Shown one piece after another: positions 1 through 13,571 of a stretch of 64,000 nt of DNA. The stretch lies in the NCBI GenBank assembly GCA_964019165.1, contig OZ025281.1:12087888-12151887 (forward strand), read 5' to 3'. The notes beneath the pieces are model-generated. The model had not been told where the DNA came from. It was given only the letters and a program-made list of their open reading frames with translations, and did not search any database. Made by a program: the position numbers and the translations under genes. Source of the stretch: Mastigias papua. Its lineage: Eukaryota > Cnidaria > Scyphozoa > Rhizostomeae > Mastigiidae. Position 1 is the stretch's first letter. Each line of letters opens with the position of its first letter.

Positions 1-2060
1 GATGAAATAGTTGTCTTTATTTCAACTAACAACATGCAAAGCAAATGCATACCTAGGCAATGCCAGTGGACAGTTATGACTATAGCACATAAGTGTTTTG
101 CATGGTTTACTTTCCTTATCCACAAAACATTTTTTCGAGTATAGAAAAAGCTACACATTATGACATTGACAATTTTTACCCGTCCAGACATAAATTGGGC
201 ATCTTTCAACTTCAACTGCTAGTAGCTAATATCTTTATTAAGAATCACTCTACTTTCACATAAATATTTACCTTTTTCACATTCGGAGCATTATAAAATC
301 CCCTTAGTTGTTATAAACATAGGAATTTAATGCAGCTAGCTGTTTTAAATTTTGTCATTTGCTGTTCATGGCATTATCTTTTCTGTCTTATATTCAACTC
401 TAACGTCATCAGCCCCACCGAAAGTACGTTTCAAGAACCGTCACTGATTCTGAGTTTAGTCAATAAATTACCTTTAATTACATTGCTAGGTTAATAGTAT
501 TGTAGACTGTTATTTTAGCAAAGATTATGGTTCATGCAGCCACCACGGTAGATTTCACAAAAATGAAGATTTGCGCAGTCCTGTGATTCCTTATCGTTGA
601 ATTGCCATTGAAGGCACATACACAACCATGCTCAAGTTTCTCAAGAGATTATGAAATGCCTGATAATTCTCGGTCCTTGCCACCTATGAAAGAAACAGGA
701 CCTATTTGTATCATTGATGCTATCACTTTTGTCAGGCAGATGTTGGTAGTATGCACTTCCAAATTATTTGAGAATTGCAAAAAGCCGTAAAGATTATTAA
801 GGAGTAACTGTCAGCTGTGCAAATGCAGTATATTATGTAGTGTAGTATGCAGTATGTAACAAGCAGTTTTAGAGTTGTTATTTCCAAGGTCGTAATATTT
901 AAATCTCTATTAACGTATGAATGAACTTCATTTAATTTGCAATTGACAAAATAGTTTTCAATTCACCGTCTTCTCAAAAGGCAACGGGAAGATATCCTGC
1001 GCTTATAGATCAAGTTTTTAAATGCAACGTCTAGTGATATTTTGAGTATGCTCTATATTGCAATCAGTGCTTCTACGCTCTCCTTCTCTTTATCTTAACT
1101 TAAAAATCCAATCTCAGTGTTTAGCAGTCGCAATATGGCACTGTCAAAAGAATAACCTATGCACAAACAGATGCACACATAGGTAAATGCTTTATGAGAA
1201 GCTGAGATACACATTTTGTGAATAAGATATACTTACGATATTATACATACGCAATTTATGAAAACGTTAAGAAATATTGCAAGGTTAATGTTATATCATA
1301 GGAAGCAGCATCATAATGTTAAAGAATCCTACATGGAGAATGTTTAGCAAACTATTATTCAACTATAGTCGCAGATCAAAGAAGGATAGGTCCATCTAAT
1401 TACTGCTGCTGGCAATTCCATTACTTAACATATAAACGTTCTATTTAATATAGGCTAGTTTTTGTAAGAACTGAAGAAACAAACTCAACACAGAAATCTT
1501 TTATATTCAAAGTTTTATGATTCTAACTCAATATCTGTTAATGGGAAGAGCAGTTTAAGAACAATTTCACAGTCGCATGATCACCCATCAAAGAAAAGTT
1601 GAGCCTACTTTATCAAACGTGGTTTTTTAGGAATACCTATATTAGAACCTTCTCTCCCATTTGAAGAGCGCAGATCCTTTTATCGTGATCTTTATTTAGT
1701 ATCTTGATATGCATAATACCGTTAATTGTTTGTTCCACACTAGACCAGGAGTTAAATGCTGTATTTTAGCAAACAACGTGCTTTCACTGCTTGGTCCCGT
1801 CTGGAATTATATGTGTCTTTTTACAGATAATGATAGTAATACTGGTTATTTTATGTAATATTCTCCATAGTCTGTACCTATTTGTATCTTATTGTAATGC
1901 GTAGCTGCTATTATGTTATCCTCAGCTTCTTGAATTTTGGTATAAGTGGTTAGAATCGTGCTATTTAAAGTGTAGTGTTATTTCTCCCTTGGCCCGTCTT
2001 GACAAGATATGCTAGTGTATCAACTATTTTCAAATAAAATCCTCTTGAACCTACATTTTC
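1..2060. other. No recognisable gene
   Basis: AT-rich sequence with stop codons in all frames. The only frame near 60 codons (602-790 +) has no recognisable motif. An AATAAA-type signal occurs near 2034, so part of this could be a 3' untranslated region, but no coding exon upstream supports that. I see no terminal repeats or RNA gene. Confidence 0.4.
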
Positions 2061-2573
2061 GTGGACTACAAGTTTCGACTTTTGAGCAATCAATATCCTA
2101 CTTCAGTTAAATTTTTTTTATGTTTGTCAATACAACATCTCAATGCTCTAATAGAGCTATTCGGAGCAGTCCATTCCTTCTGTGATTCTTCAACAGTGCC
2201 AGGAATGAGTGGTAGCCTATTGGCAACAACTAGCAACCAATCAGGTGCATTATTATCCCTTTCATATCAGTTTAGATTTCCTTCTAGATATTGGACTGTT
2301 GAGCCAGCAAGCGTAATAAATGAAAGCAAAGCAGAACAGTGTATAAATAAGTCACAGTTGAAGGAATGGCGGAATAAATGGGGTTTTGAGCGCCTACAGC
2401 TGAAGATGCACGTTCGAAATTTTCTTAGGGCAATAATGGATATCACTTTTGCTGATTTTCCTGAGATTTTTCGGCAAGTTATATATTGTATACATTGTAT
2501 TGAACAGTCCATAGCCAGTTTCAGGATGTCGTTACTGCCATGCACAGCAAAGATGATCGGTATAGCTACTTAA
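2061..2573 (+). CDS. Unassigned 170-codon open frame
   Basis: The longest + frame in the first 9 kb. I do not recognise the product. The first half is rich in L, S and F. The second half contains a basic stretch (KSQLKEWRNKWGFERLQLK) followed by a Cys-containing hydrophobic part. The listed start is not an ATG, so a real protein would need an upstream exon or an internal ATG. A 92-codon frame on the other strand overlaps it, which is common in random AT-rich DNA. It may be a chance frame, an exon of an unknown gene or a degraded element. Confidence 0.15.
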   Translation: MDYKFRLLSNQYPTSVKFFLCLSIQHLNALIELFGAVHSFCDSSTVPGMSGSLLATTSNQSGALLSLSYQFRFPSRYWTVEPASVINESKAEQCINKSQLKEWRNKWGFERLQLKMHVRNFLRAIMDITFADFPEIFRQVIYCIHCIEQSIASFRMSLLPCTAKMIGIAT

Positions 2574-5500
2574 AAAAATACACTTTCTAAAGAAAATGTA
2601 TCTGGGCCTTCAGAACACACTTCTTTTATGACCCATGTAATATACAAAGCTCATATTAAACAATGCCCTCTCATTAGAACCCTGTTAGATCTGTAAAATG
2701 CTTTTTGTGAAGTACACTATAATTTAATTCCATCTGTTCCATCATTTACCATCACATTCCATCTCATATACAGGCTCTGATCACTAGCTTATATTTTGAT
2801 TTCAAGACCTCCATCATCTTAGAGAAATGTCCCCTGCTCGATGGGTTTGATGTGGTATCCACTTGTACACGTTAACAGTGTCAAAATTCTCCAAGAAGAA
2901 GGGTAGTTTTACTGTCTTGGGGCCATCCACATAGTAAGTACGCAAAATGTTCATAAATTTCGACTCCACCTCCTTCATGTACGCAAGCATTGGCTTCTGT
3001 GAGAACTTCCTATCTACTTATGTACTGTCGAAGCAACCCCCCCCCCTTTGTTACAAGTCAACGTGGTTTGAAAAAGAAGTTAAGCAAAGCAATTAACAAA
3101 AATGTTGCTGTCAGTATTTTGTGCAGCAAGTTGTTTAAATACACGTGTTTTTTATACGAAAACCACTTTTTCCTCTGAGCCTCAATGTTCTTAACTTTAC
3201 CTGAAATGGAAGCTGAGATTTTCATAACTTTGATTGGAGTAAATTGGCTAAAAGTGGTTACCACTATTTTTTATAGAAGATTTGATCTTTATTAACAAAG
3301 ATTATCATAGAAAAGTTTCCATCCTTGTGGAGCAGCTTGCAAACAATGAGCTAATATCGATTTCTGTCACTTGAAAAGGTGAATTTTGGAGCTTGAGCTT
3401 TGTGATTGTAAAGCTTTTGGATTTCTAAGCCTCATTTTCTTATAAATTTTTCCTTATAAAGACAATGTTTAATGATAGTAAATCTCCCTTGAAGAATATC
3501 ACAAATTTCTAAAAATTTTCATTCCATCCTCTGTCACGGTAACTTCCGAATACATTTCATCGACACTGGCTTTTTCTGCATTGCTGATAATGTAATTTCT
3601 TGCAGCGCAGCATTGCAGCTTCAATGCACCAGTGGTTACAATATTTTGGCCAAACTCCTCTTTCAACTTTTGCTACCTCCTTTTTGCCTGCTTAGTGCTA
3701 CCCAATCAGATTATAACCAAGGTACAAGGGCTCAATACGATGGATTGCTACAAATGAAAATCCACGTCCTAATCTCCAAATTCACATGCATTATTGATGT
3801 TAGCATGTTGGCAATGGTAGACTGTACACGAGTGAAGGTATACTATTGCTAGTGTTATTTTCTACATTGGTGGTATTGCGTGCGTACATATTGCTTGGAT
3901 TACCCCTTGCCTCTTGTATGCAAATATACGCTTTTCGTTGAACCCTCCTTCTCCCATTGCGCACACGTTCTATGTGGACGGCCTCTTTAGGAGAAAAGGC
4001 AAGAGTATCGACTCCCAGGACCCACCCTGTAGTTGCACGCGCTTGCAAATACCATAAAATTTGTCGTCTGCTTGTTGCTAGAATGAGTGGCCGAGTTGGC
4101 GGTAAATTTTTGATTAGCCTGGATATCCGGTCTCGTTTTCAGTTTATACCTTATTGATGACTCGTTACTCGCTGATATCTGGCGGGATATGATTGTTGAA
4201 TTTGAACTGGTTCAAGTGGCATGCAACAATGCACCCAGCCTAAGCACTTGCGCTCACCGGACACCTCAGCGATGTACCTACTAGGGGTTGGTGTACCTGA
4301 AGAAAGAAATAGTGAAAAAACTGTAGGGAACATCAAGATAGAGCTTGAAAGCATGCAGGAAAGCTTGGGTTTGGATATAAAGCAAATCTTCAATTTCAAA
4401 CGTCCAAGGCAACGGATTGCAACCCTGCCAAAGAGCCAGGCAAAGGTTGGTATATTTCATGCATTTCTTTTCTTAGAAAATGTAATTTGCTCACGAGATT
4501 GATAATGGAAGGCGATTAGGCCTAAATGTGTTGTTGTATTAAAGCAATGATTCGTTATTCGTTATATGCTATAAGAGTTAAATGTTTACATTGAAAAGAA
4601 GTACATTTAGATCTGAGCTCAATATCTTAGATGGGCAATTTCTTGATTATTTGAGGTTCAATTGCCTTCACGTAGATATAAGATTTGATAAGGGGAGTAG
4701 TTTTAACATCTACAGTCCTGCACTATGTTTATCCAGTCAGTAGTCTATTTCATTTTCATATTGATATTGGTATGTTCAGAAGAAGCTGTCAGCTTTATCT
4801 GCATTTCCTATTGCTATCCAATAAGGCATCTCTGTAAAGTGGGTGGTCAATACAGCTTTTAATTAGCAACTTGTAAATGCAATTCTCCCCTAAAACATTT
4901 ACAAAGGACAGCTCCATTTACTTAAAGGAAAATTTAGCCACAGCATAGCATCATATCATGTATGTAAACAGTGGGCCATTTTGGGTGTATTGAGAGGTGC
5001 ATATAGATTTAATTCTACTACTGGTAGTCTGTTGTTTGATATAAATCCACTGTCATGTCTCAACAGGCCTATAAAGCAAGAACATTCATTTATATCAATG
5101 GTGTGTATACTCCCATAGTAGCCAGGGCCAAAGTATTGGTATAAGAATTATCAAGTGCTGCAGTTGCAAAATAAGTTTGGAAAGCAAAGCAGTAGTGTGA
5201 ATCTCTAGAATACTGTATCATTCAGGAAACTTTTTACTCAAGATTTAAAAATGTTCCTTCAAGCTCTGCCTATCAGTATAAACTCTTGATGCCTCTTGCA
5301 CAGTGTTCATGAAAAGTTGCATTATTCTAGGTATTTTGTTTCATCTCTTAGGTTCACATATTTTGTGCCAAGAGTAGTAAATTACTAACACTTTTTACAT
5401 GTGGTTTGAACTGACTTTGCTTTTAAATGGGGACCATTTTGCTTCAATTGATGAAAAAATAAATTTCCTTGGCTAAAACTTTCCCATGCAGATCATATAC

Positions 5501-8500
5501 ATAATCTGCAGTTAATAATTGCTAGTAGCAATGATATTTAAGCTTTGCATAATTTTGTTTTGACTTAGGAATACCTTGACAGTAACATAAAGAGAAAGCA
5601 TTGGAGCATGATGGGGCTACCTTCATGAAAGAATTTGCTCATGGGCTTCCACATTTACATGAATCATTTCTTAAGTTAACCCTCTAAGGATACTTAGTTG
5701 TTACCCAATTTCTGGGTCAGTTTGAAGATACACTCTCTATTCCCTGTTCATTAAGCTTGTTTTCAGTGGATAGCATAAGGTTTGCTTATTTTGGGCACTT
5801 GTGTGCTATTTGGTTACAATTAGAAGGAAGTTTGCACCATGTTGTGTACCATCCATTTCTGGCAGAGCAGTGTGTGCAGTTGGTCAAGTCTGTTTTTACA
5901 TACCTCTTGATTTTTACAGCTAATTTCAAGATAAGTGATATGCATGTGTAATGGATTTGCCTCCATGCTATGTTGAACGTGTTTCTGTAAGGCCAATAGA
6001 AGTAATAGGTGCAGGTGCCTATATTTAATAGAAGAGTCTTTCTGCTTACTTTAGGTACCTAGTATTCTTTATCAGAGGTGAGGGTAGGTTTCATCAAAAT
6101 AATCTGATACTCAAAAGCTACATTGAATGAGTTCTAATAATGCTATAGGTGGAATGGGTATTGCCTCAAAATCATGTTACTCATGCTAAAATGGAATGGA
6201 TTCTGGATTATTTTATCTCATAAAACCTGGTGGCTTGAAGAAATTTAACTTCTGAACTCTAAAAACCATTTTCATGAGATTTCATCAAGCTCTGGGCTAC
6301 ACTCAGCCAAGCTTTTGTATCACACCCTGATCTAGGCACTCTGCCCTATCAGTGGTGTAGGGTTTTGAGAGAAATAGGCAACTCTATTTATGTGAGTCCA
6401 TGCAGTAAAATGCTGCCATGATAAAGTTAATAGTGAAGGCTATGCTGTTGGCAGGCCTGTCATCACACACACTCATGACCATGCCCAAGTTTTTCCTCTA
6501 AGCAGTTTAAAGTTGAATACATACAATTTTGCACAATAGTTAATGTAATTGATCTAAAGTATACGTGAGGCGGTATTAACGGGTTGGTTCTTGCTGTCAA
6601 GTGAGAAATTCACAAAATAGCATTTACTCATTGGAACACGGGCTAACCCCCAAAAATGGTTTCTTTTTTGCATAGGGGTCGACCTGCAGAGACTCCCAGA
6701 ACCACCCTGAGCCTATCTTTCAGTGTCAGAGTCTTAGCATTAGTAGAGAATCTCGAAAATTTGAAAATTTTTGTTTTTTTCTCAGATTCTTTTTAAGCAG
6801 GGTGGCACAACATAGGGATGTGAAATCCCCTGGCGCCATAAACTGGCGAATTACTCGGTAAATTGGATATGTCCAGCCATCTATTTGGCACACTAGGTAT
6901 GGAATGTTAGGCCTATATCTTTCAGTATAAATTCAAAAATTTTCAATAAGCCCAGTTGCCAAATACTCTCATTACTGTGAAACAAGCTTGAGCATTAAAG
7001 TTCTTTGCATCAGATTTCTTCACACAAAATTCACGTTGGTTGATTTGTATCGCTCTCAATGACGATAGAACATTGTTAAATAGACAGTACGTTGGGCAAA
7101 CGATTTGTATTGCACTGTTTGAAAAAGTCTTTTTGATGTAGTCTTTATGTTTGTATGTTGATATTGCTTTCGTTGTGTAAGATCTCTAAGAGTTAACTGC
7201 CTTTGTCGAGGCATTAGCTGATCTGGGCCTTTTTCAGGCACAGTCGAAACTGAGTCGTCACATCAGCCTCTGATCCCCAAGTTTCTGCAAGATGACAGTT
7301 ATATATCTTGTTCAAGCCTTATATTTTGTTTGATGAAAACTATATGTACAGTTTTTCCCTTCTTCTTTCATCTTTTCTTATAAAACATGGCTTTAATATT
7401 GTTTGACATACATATTTGGCATCATGCACAGCATTACTGGGTGACTGGTGGCTAAAGCCCCCACTTTTCCTGCTTGATTGTTATTCCCTCTCTATCGGAA
7501 TGTTAACTATGGATTTTCCTGGATATACTCATGGACAGTATATTATTTTGTCAAATTTTAGTATCAGAGACATTTCTCTAGCGTGTGCAATTTAGAGATA
7601 AGTATTCCCGTGTCGGACCCAATCATAGCGGATCCTCCTGCATGACTAAGCAAAGTCAATAGTCTTCTGATATAAAATAGTGTCACCGCCCTAGATATAT
7701 CAGAAGGGAAGTCAGAGTTTACTCACGTACTGTGTACGATTTCAGCATCACCGTGTTCTTAAGATGTTCTTCAAATGAGTTGGCTTCTTCTATACACGCT
7801 TTTTTATATGGAACCACTTTATAAGGAACCTACATGTAGAAGCCCGACATATTTAAAGAACTTATACTACTAAAGGAAAAATCCCTAAGGAATTTTTCAT
7901 TTTCAAAATCCGAATGCTGTACTCAGATGCAAGTGAAGATTACATTACACTGGATGATATCAATGGAATAGACATGATACTTCTTGATTGAAATTATGCT
8001 TTTGCATATATAGAACTTATTTCCTGCCACATTTATGCTGTTGAGCTTGAGTTCTAGCCGTAATTAAAGGTATAATTCAGAATTTCAATGCTTTTCTAGT
8101 GTCTGTGCCATTTTGTGGCACTCTATGTGCAGTGAAAATTAAGGAACTATTATGGAATTTTTAGTACTAGAATTGGATAAAAAGAGGTCCGAAAATAAGG
8201 AACTTTTGGAACTAGGCCTTTAACTAGGTTCTTTATCAAAAAATGCGTGTACACCAAATATTGAGGGCTATGGCAAAATATTAAAATTTTTGCTTCATGT
8301 AAACAAGTCTTGCATACAGACTTCTGAAATATACCAGCATTGATATGTTTTAGATTATGAGATTCTTTCCAGTCAATACCGGGGAATATCCATGTGACCC
8401 CCAATTTCTTCGGTTTTCAGTCCATATATTTGTTACATGCAATCTGGTTCCCTCAAGTTTGGGCTACAATCGGAGTTCACGTTGTACACACAGTAATATG

Positions 8501-9258
8501 GCATGAAATTTCATTCCTTTGCGTGATAAATTTTGGTTTGGAGGTGTTACGCCTTCCATTCTATTCAATTGTGTAGAAAATTCAAGTAACTTTTGTATAC
8601 AAGGATAACCAACTCAGGTTGTAGGTCTGTATCTGGTCTTAAATCTCGCTTTTTTCTTGTTGACCTAAGGCTAATGCAATGTGATCCCATCCTTATGACT
8701 TCTATAATGCTCTCTTTAATTCCTATTCTTCTTCATTTCTGCAACTTTTCTTGTCTTTAGCTTAGTCATTACATTCCATGTGTTTTGTGGCTCGCTGTCA
8801 TCTTCTCTCATTTACAGATACAATAGAAAGTATTAAATCAATTTCTCTCGCCCAATATCGTAGATATCATCTTTTGTTTTCTCCTCATTTGTATAAATAG
8901 TTTCCAAAGCGATGATGGAAATAATGCTTGATTAAAATATACTTGATTTTGATGTGAGGTGACGAGTTTCTCGCCGTTAAGGTTATTGACTGTCTTATTA
9001 GATCAGCGAATATAGATCAATATGAAAGAAAATATATCTCGATCAGCATTACGAAAAGATATAACGAACTGCGCGATCAAATCATTTGTCACGAGTTATT
9101 CTAAATATAGGTAAGCAATGATGGAATAAACTAATAGTCCAAGCACCAGGCATAGCTGGCAGAGCCATCCGATATGGCCTCCATATACAATTCTTGACTG
9201 CCATCCCCATTCACTTGGAAAGGGAGTGTTCACCTTGATAGGCTGCTCTCTTTACATG
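2574..9258. other. Long stretch without recognisable features
   Basis: About 6.7 kb in which I find no known protein motif, inverted-repeat pair or RNA gene. The best open frame is 4221-4502 (+, 93 codons), whose middle (residues about 28-75) is charged and could be an exon. It is followed by a possible GT donor near 4445, but nothing identifies it. A C9 run lies at about 3041. A GAGTGGCCGAGTTGG stretch near 4085 resembles a tRNA A-box region but has no B-box partner. Confidence 0.4.
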
Positions 9259-9801
9259 CTAGAGAAGGGCTTGTCTTGAAGGTGGAATTGCTGCAAACAA
9301 TCTACCTTTATGTGCAAAAAGCTGCTTTCTGACCTCATTTACATTGATAGATGAGCTGGTTCTATCGTAAAGAAGAACTACATAGTGCTCCAATAGGACC
9401 ATGTATCTATCATAAATGACTGGAGAACCACTCGAAAGCTGCTTGAAAGCCTTTGTAACTTCTTGATAGCTTCTCCATGTAGTGAATGCAGTTTTCTTTC
9501 CTCTTTTAGCGAAGCAAGACACCGTGTCATAGCCAGAGAATGCGTGAAAGCCTAGTAGTGCTGTGCCCATTCTTGGTCCAAGTCTTTGCGATAATTGATA
9601 TGCAGGTATGTACTTAACGTTTACACCTGTTCCATGCGCAATCCGTATTTGTGCTTTTATGTTACAATATGCATGATAAAAGCTTACCGCCAAGACCAAT
9701 ACTGCTTTATCAACTTTGCGGTCAGGAATATTGTGATGATTCTTTAGAGAATCTGCTGCTTGCAAGAAAATCATAGTATCTGCTTCTTTGTGTAAGCTTG
9801 A
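9259..9801 (-). pseudogene. Fragment of HEEADTR-type mobile-element protein
   Basis: A 172-residue frame that continues upstream in frame to a SSLHKEADT sequence at about 9778-9801. It belongs to a widespread, poorly described group of invertebrate element-associated proteins that share a HEEADTR block, a FHAFTGCDTVS block and a VVLLYDRTSS...VNEAR block. Here these read HKEADT, FHAFSGYDTVS (about residues 76-87) and YVVLLYDRTSSSINVNEVR (about 131-149), followed by IPPSRQALL just before the stop. The protein function is not established. The spaced acidic blocks could suit a PIN/FEN-type nuclease, but that is inference. Only the central part is present and I see no flanking terminal repeats, so it is probably a remnant. 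A complementary fragment of the same family lies at 52.74-53.54 kb. Confidence 0.6.
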
Positions 9802-10491
9802 AGATCGATTGCAATTAATTTTTGTGGTGTGTGAGAGGACCTAGTTAATGAGTTTGAGGGTTCTTTTCAGTCAGACTGTCAATTAACGTTCGTGCCTGGT
9901 ACGTTGCTCTCTTTCATCAATATGATTTTGCATGGACCTAGTACTTAGAGGCATACTGAAATGGTTATTACTTCTCAAGCTGCATTAATTAAATCAGAAC
10001 TGATTGAGTTGAATTGTTTCGCGAGAAAAGAAGAGAAATAAATAAGACATGACACAACAGAAAAAGAGAAACACAACTTCCGATATATACTGGTCTCATG
10101 CTCCATGCGAAAGCAAGATGTTGTGACCTAGCAGACGTGTTTGACAATCCCGGTTGGAGCATATCATATGACAAAGTCTTATCTATGTCATCAGATTTGG
10201 GAAATACTGTATTTAGACATTACACAAGAGGGAAGGTTGTTTGCCCTCTAGCCTTATATTTGGCCTATTCACAACCACTGCGATTGACATTCTTTACAAT
10301 ACTCCAAGTTTAACAGGAGCAAAACGATTGTTTTATGGCACTTCATATCCATGTTTCAAAATCAATATGAACTGGAACCTGGCATTTGTTGTTTACTTTT
10401 GTTTTTTTTGTTTTTGAGTAGGCTGTTATATCTAGCGTTTTCAGCTAATTTAGGCCTACTGTGCATGCCGCATCTAGGCATGGGACCCCTA
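9802..10491. other. No recognisable feature
   Basis: AT-rich DNA between the element-protein fragment and the short repeat. Two short overlapping frames on opposite strands (around 9989-10313) show no motif. Confidence 0.4.
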
Positions 10492-10642
10492 GTTTAACTT
10501 CCCTTCCGAAGGACGGTGGAGTGAGCTGCTTTGGTCGTGTATCTTGATAGTCGCCCATCCAGTTGCTGGCCTAGCACAGCCAAGCTTAACTTCAGCTAGC
10601 TAACGGAAGCCAACTGGACCGCTTGGCCACTCACCTCGCTAC
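10492..10642 (-). repeat. tRNA/5S-like SINE fragment
   Basis: Read on the minus strand, the head is GAGTGGCCAAGCGGTCC, an A-box-like sequence. It is followed about 40 bases on by GAAGTTAAGC and then CTGGATGGGCGAC. The last two match conserved internal promoter blocks of 5S rRNA (the GAAGTTAAGC A-box region and the intermediate/C-box region). The distances are roughly those of 5S RNA. There is no full 5S gene: the C-terminal half does not continue. It is best read as a SINE with a pol III promoter derived from small RNA genes. The same GAGTGGCCAA head starts the SINE at 21,291. Confidence 0.4.
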
Positions 10643-11928
10643 AAAAAGAGGGATTTCGGACAAGTCAGGGTTTCACGCCACCAATTATGTTGAAGCAGTA
10701 CCTGTGGTTTACGCTGATGCACAGGCAGTTGATCTTCCGAAAGCCAATCCTCCCATACCTAAAGTGAAAAGCCAAATGCAAGAAGATGGCGAGTGCGTCA
10801 ATGAGGCTGTTGAAGATGAAAAGAAAATCGTTACAGAGTGCATGTAGTGATACAGAATGCAAGCCGGTGAAGGAAGAGCTATATCAAACTAGGAATAACT
10901 ATCTGGTAAAGTATCAGACTATAGATCACAGAAAATAATTGCCTCTAACTAGGTTTCCTTGACAGCTACTGATGCCAGTAATCAGCAGACTAATGAGAGT
11001 GCAAGACACGCAATTACCCCACTCCTTCCTATACTCTCAGATGAGGCCAAGTCGCCAGCATGCAGCAGTTGTTATTCATACACTGAACATAAGCAAAATG
11101 TGTTCAATATCTTAATCCAGCTTAGACTCCAGTAACAGCAATGAACCAACCACTGTGTGTTGTGGCAAAGCAAATACAATGGTATTAGCCTGAACAATAT
11201 GGAGAAAAACACAGTGTTATCATGTTTGGGGGGATTCATATTGAGATGGGCTTTATGAAATCAAGTGGAAGCTGATTATGTTACAATACACGGTTGATAG
11301 CCTTGATAGATGCTGGTGTGGCTTTACCAGGGAGTGCTGAGTCATTTCGTAAAGCTGCAAAGATTAATCTTACCCTTAGAGCACAGCAGGTCACAGCATG
11401 CAGTCTTTGTATACTGTTACAGAGACCCTACGAGTCTTGAAGAGAGAAGCGATTTGTTATTATGTTGCTATTTCAGAACTGGTGTGATCAACATTTTGTA
11501 GCTATACTACAATTCCAATTGAGGAATTCAAATAAGCTACTTATAGATGTGTGATTATCATAGCGTGATTATCATAGTTTGTTATGACAACCATAAGGCA
11601 AGTGTACTTTCCCTACTGATCGCAATAACAAGACAGTCTTGATTCCATATAATAGCGCTTCCTCAATATAGCAATACAAAAGACGAAGGAATTCATATGA
11701 GCTACTTATAGATGTATGATTATCATAACGTATTCGAAGCGATGTGTTTAGCAGTTGCATGATTTGATAACTTGGCAACTTTCGCATGAAAGACTGTCAG
11801 TACAGTTGTGTATTCCCATGTGACTGTCCATAAATGCATTAATTTTTGACAACATAGTACTTTCCATATGCGTCAAATTCACAATATGCCCCTCTAAACA
11901 TACACAACGCTGCCAAAACTGACTACTA
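10643..11928. other. No recognisable gene; weak acidic open frame
   Basis: A 74-codon + frame (10623-10847) starts inside the SINE head and becomes acidic at its C-terminus. It is unassigned. The rest is AT-rich, with short direct repeats (AGCTACTTATAGATGT at about 11536 and 11700). Confidence 0.3.
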
Positions 11929-12204
11929 CAATGCCTGCCAAAAGTAGTTGGAACACCCACACAATTGTATTGATTTCCGACTCCTGTCGCTTCTCCTTAA
12001 CACCACTTAAAATGTAGACCCCCTCCCCCCTGAAACTATGTTGATGCGATAGCGGAGACAAGTAGCTTTAACAACACGCATCACTTTTGGCCTTCGAGTT
12101 GCCCATATTTGCTTCATACAACATTGTTTAAAGGGGGAGGGGATGCTATAGCTCATCTATAGCGTAAATCATAGCAAGCGTTCCAAGACTTTTGGCAGGC
12201 ATTG
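11929..12204. mobile_element. 276-bp MITE, copy 1
   Basis: Begins CAATGCCTGCCAAAA and ends TTTTGGCAGGCATTG, so the ends are inverted repeats of about 15 bp that extend imperfectly to GTTGGAAC / GTTCCAAG. Copy 2 (20,531-20,806) has the same length and differs by only a few bases. No coding capacity. The ends and the T/A-rich flanks suggest a Tc1/mariner-type non-autonomous element, but the target duplication is not clear in this copy. Confidence 0.8.
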
Positions 12205-13571
12205 TCTGAATTTTATATTCGAACCTATACGATGCAGCCGTACAACCTTTCCCAAACATGGGGTAATTGAGGGCGCTGATTTCATTTCCGCTGACGAAAT
12301 CTCAATTAGGTAACACCTTACCGAGATACTGGCAGGGGTCTTGACAAATCCCCTAAATTCAATTATGATTATGATGTCATGTTTCTTTGCTAATGAATTG
12401 TAAATGAAATTTGTAAATGTAAATGAAAGACGTAAATTCACAAATGAAACAGATAGTTAACCTCTCTACCAGCATATGAAAAGAAGATATCGACTTGATT
12501 ACACCTTTTCTTTGTGTATTTCGCTAATAGAGTTGCGGAGTCGTTTACCTATAATTGATCTTACAGTAGCAACCATAGAAATAATAGATCCATAGCTTTG
12601 GCAAATTCATTGTCATCTCTGGAATACGAAAATGTCTTGTGTACGAGGGCCAGCTTAGTATGAGAGTAAAGATTGCTTCAGCTGTTCGTCCGCGATGCTA
12701 AGGGCAACCAAATAGGTTTCAAATCGACGTTTCAATACTTTCCATCGTTGACTAAGACAGCTCTGATCCGACAGAGGGTCTACCGGAGGAAGAAGGCTAA
12801 ATCAAATCGAGCCTGTATCATAGGGGATCACATTCTCATCGCCATTGTAATATTGCAGTTAGGCCAATATGAAAAACTGACTATTTTCTGAGCTATCGTG
12901 CTATAAGTATTAAGTAATTAATTGTTATTTCTTTCGTTATTGAGATGTATTCTCAATATGAGAATTTGTAACTACCGTGCAAAGCTAGTGAGGCTCCAGG
13001 TGACACAGCCATAATGGCTGCATTAGCCTCTCAAAAACAGGTAAGCCTACATGTAATAGTTCTCCTGAAGAGCAATTTTGTTTCAGAGAGGGCGTCGTAA
13101 GTATCGAGATTTTGCCTTATCAACAGCAAATCATCCAGTCTGAGAAAAGGTGTTGATTCAATGAAAGCTATCCACCTTACAAGTTACTACATTAGAAAGA
13201 TAAAATCTGTGTAAGCATAGGTCACGGGACTACATATGAAAATATAATAGAGTTAGATATATATTAATGTACTGTAGCGATTGTCAATTTCCAATTTACG
13301 CAAAACATATGGTTATGTTCATCACAATGTATGAAAAGGGCTAGGTATTGAATGAAAATGGCAGCTATTTTGAAAATGATGCCCTGTCGGCCACTGGCAT
13401 ATTTTCAAAAGGGTCGCCCTAGCTAGTCCTAAGCAGCGGGAATTTTTACCCCATAAAATGCATTCAACAGCAGTTCTCCAGAGAACTGTCACGGGTTCGC
13501 GGAAATGACTTGACAATTTGGTTCCTGGAAGAGGCTTTCCTTAGCTTAAAGTTGAATAGACAAAAGGATTC
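12205..13571. other. No recognisable gene
   Basis: Short unassigned frames only. An ACCATAGAAATAATAG sequence at about 12,576 matches the outer end of the inverted repeat at 13,572 and may be an isolated terminus. Confidence 0.35.

Noticed and set aside
4082..4160. tRNA or SINE head GAGTGGCCGAGTTGG
   Set aside because: No B box or body follows at the expected distance.
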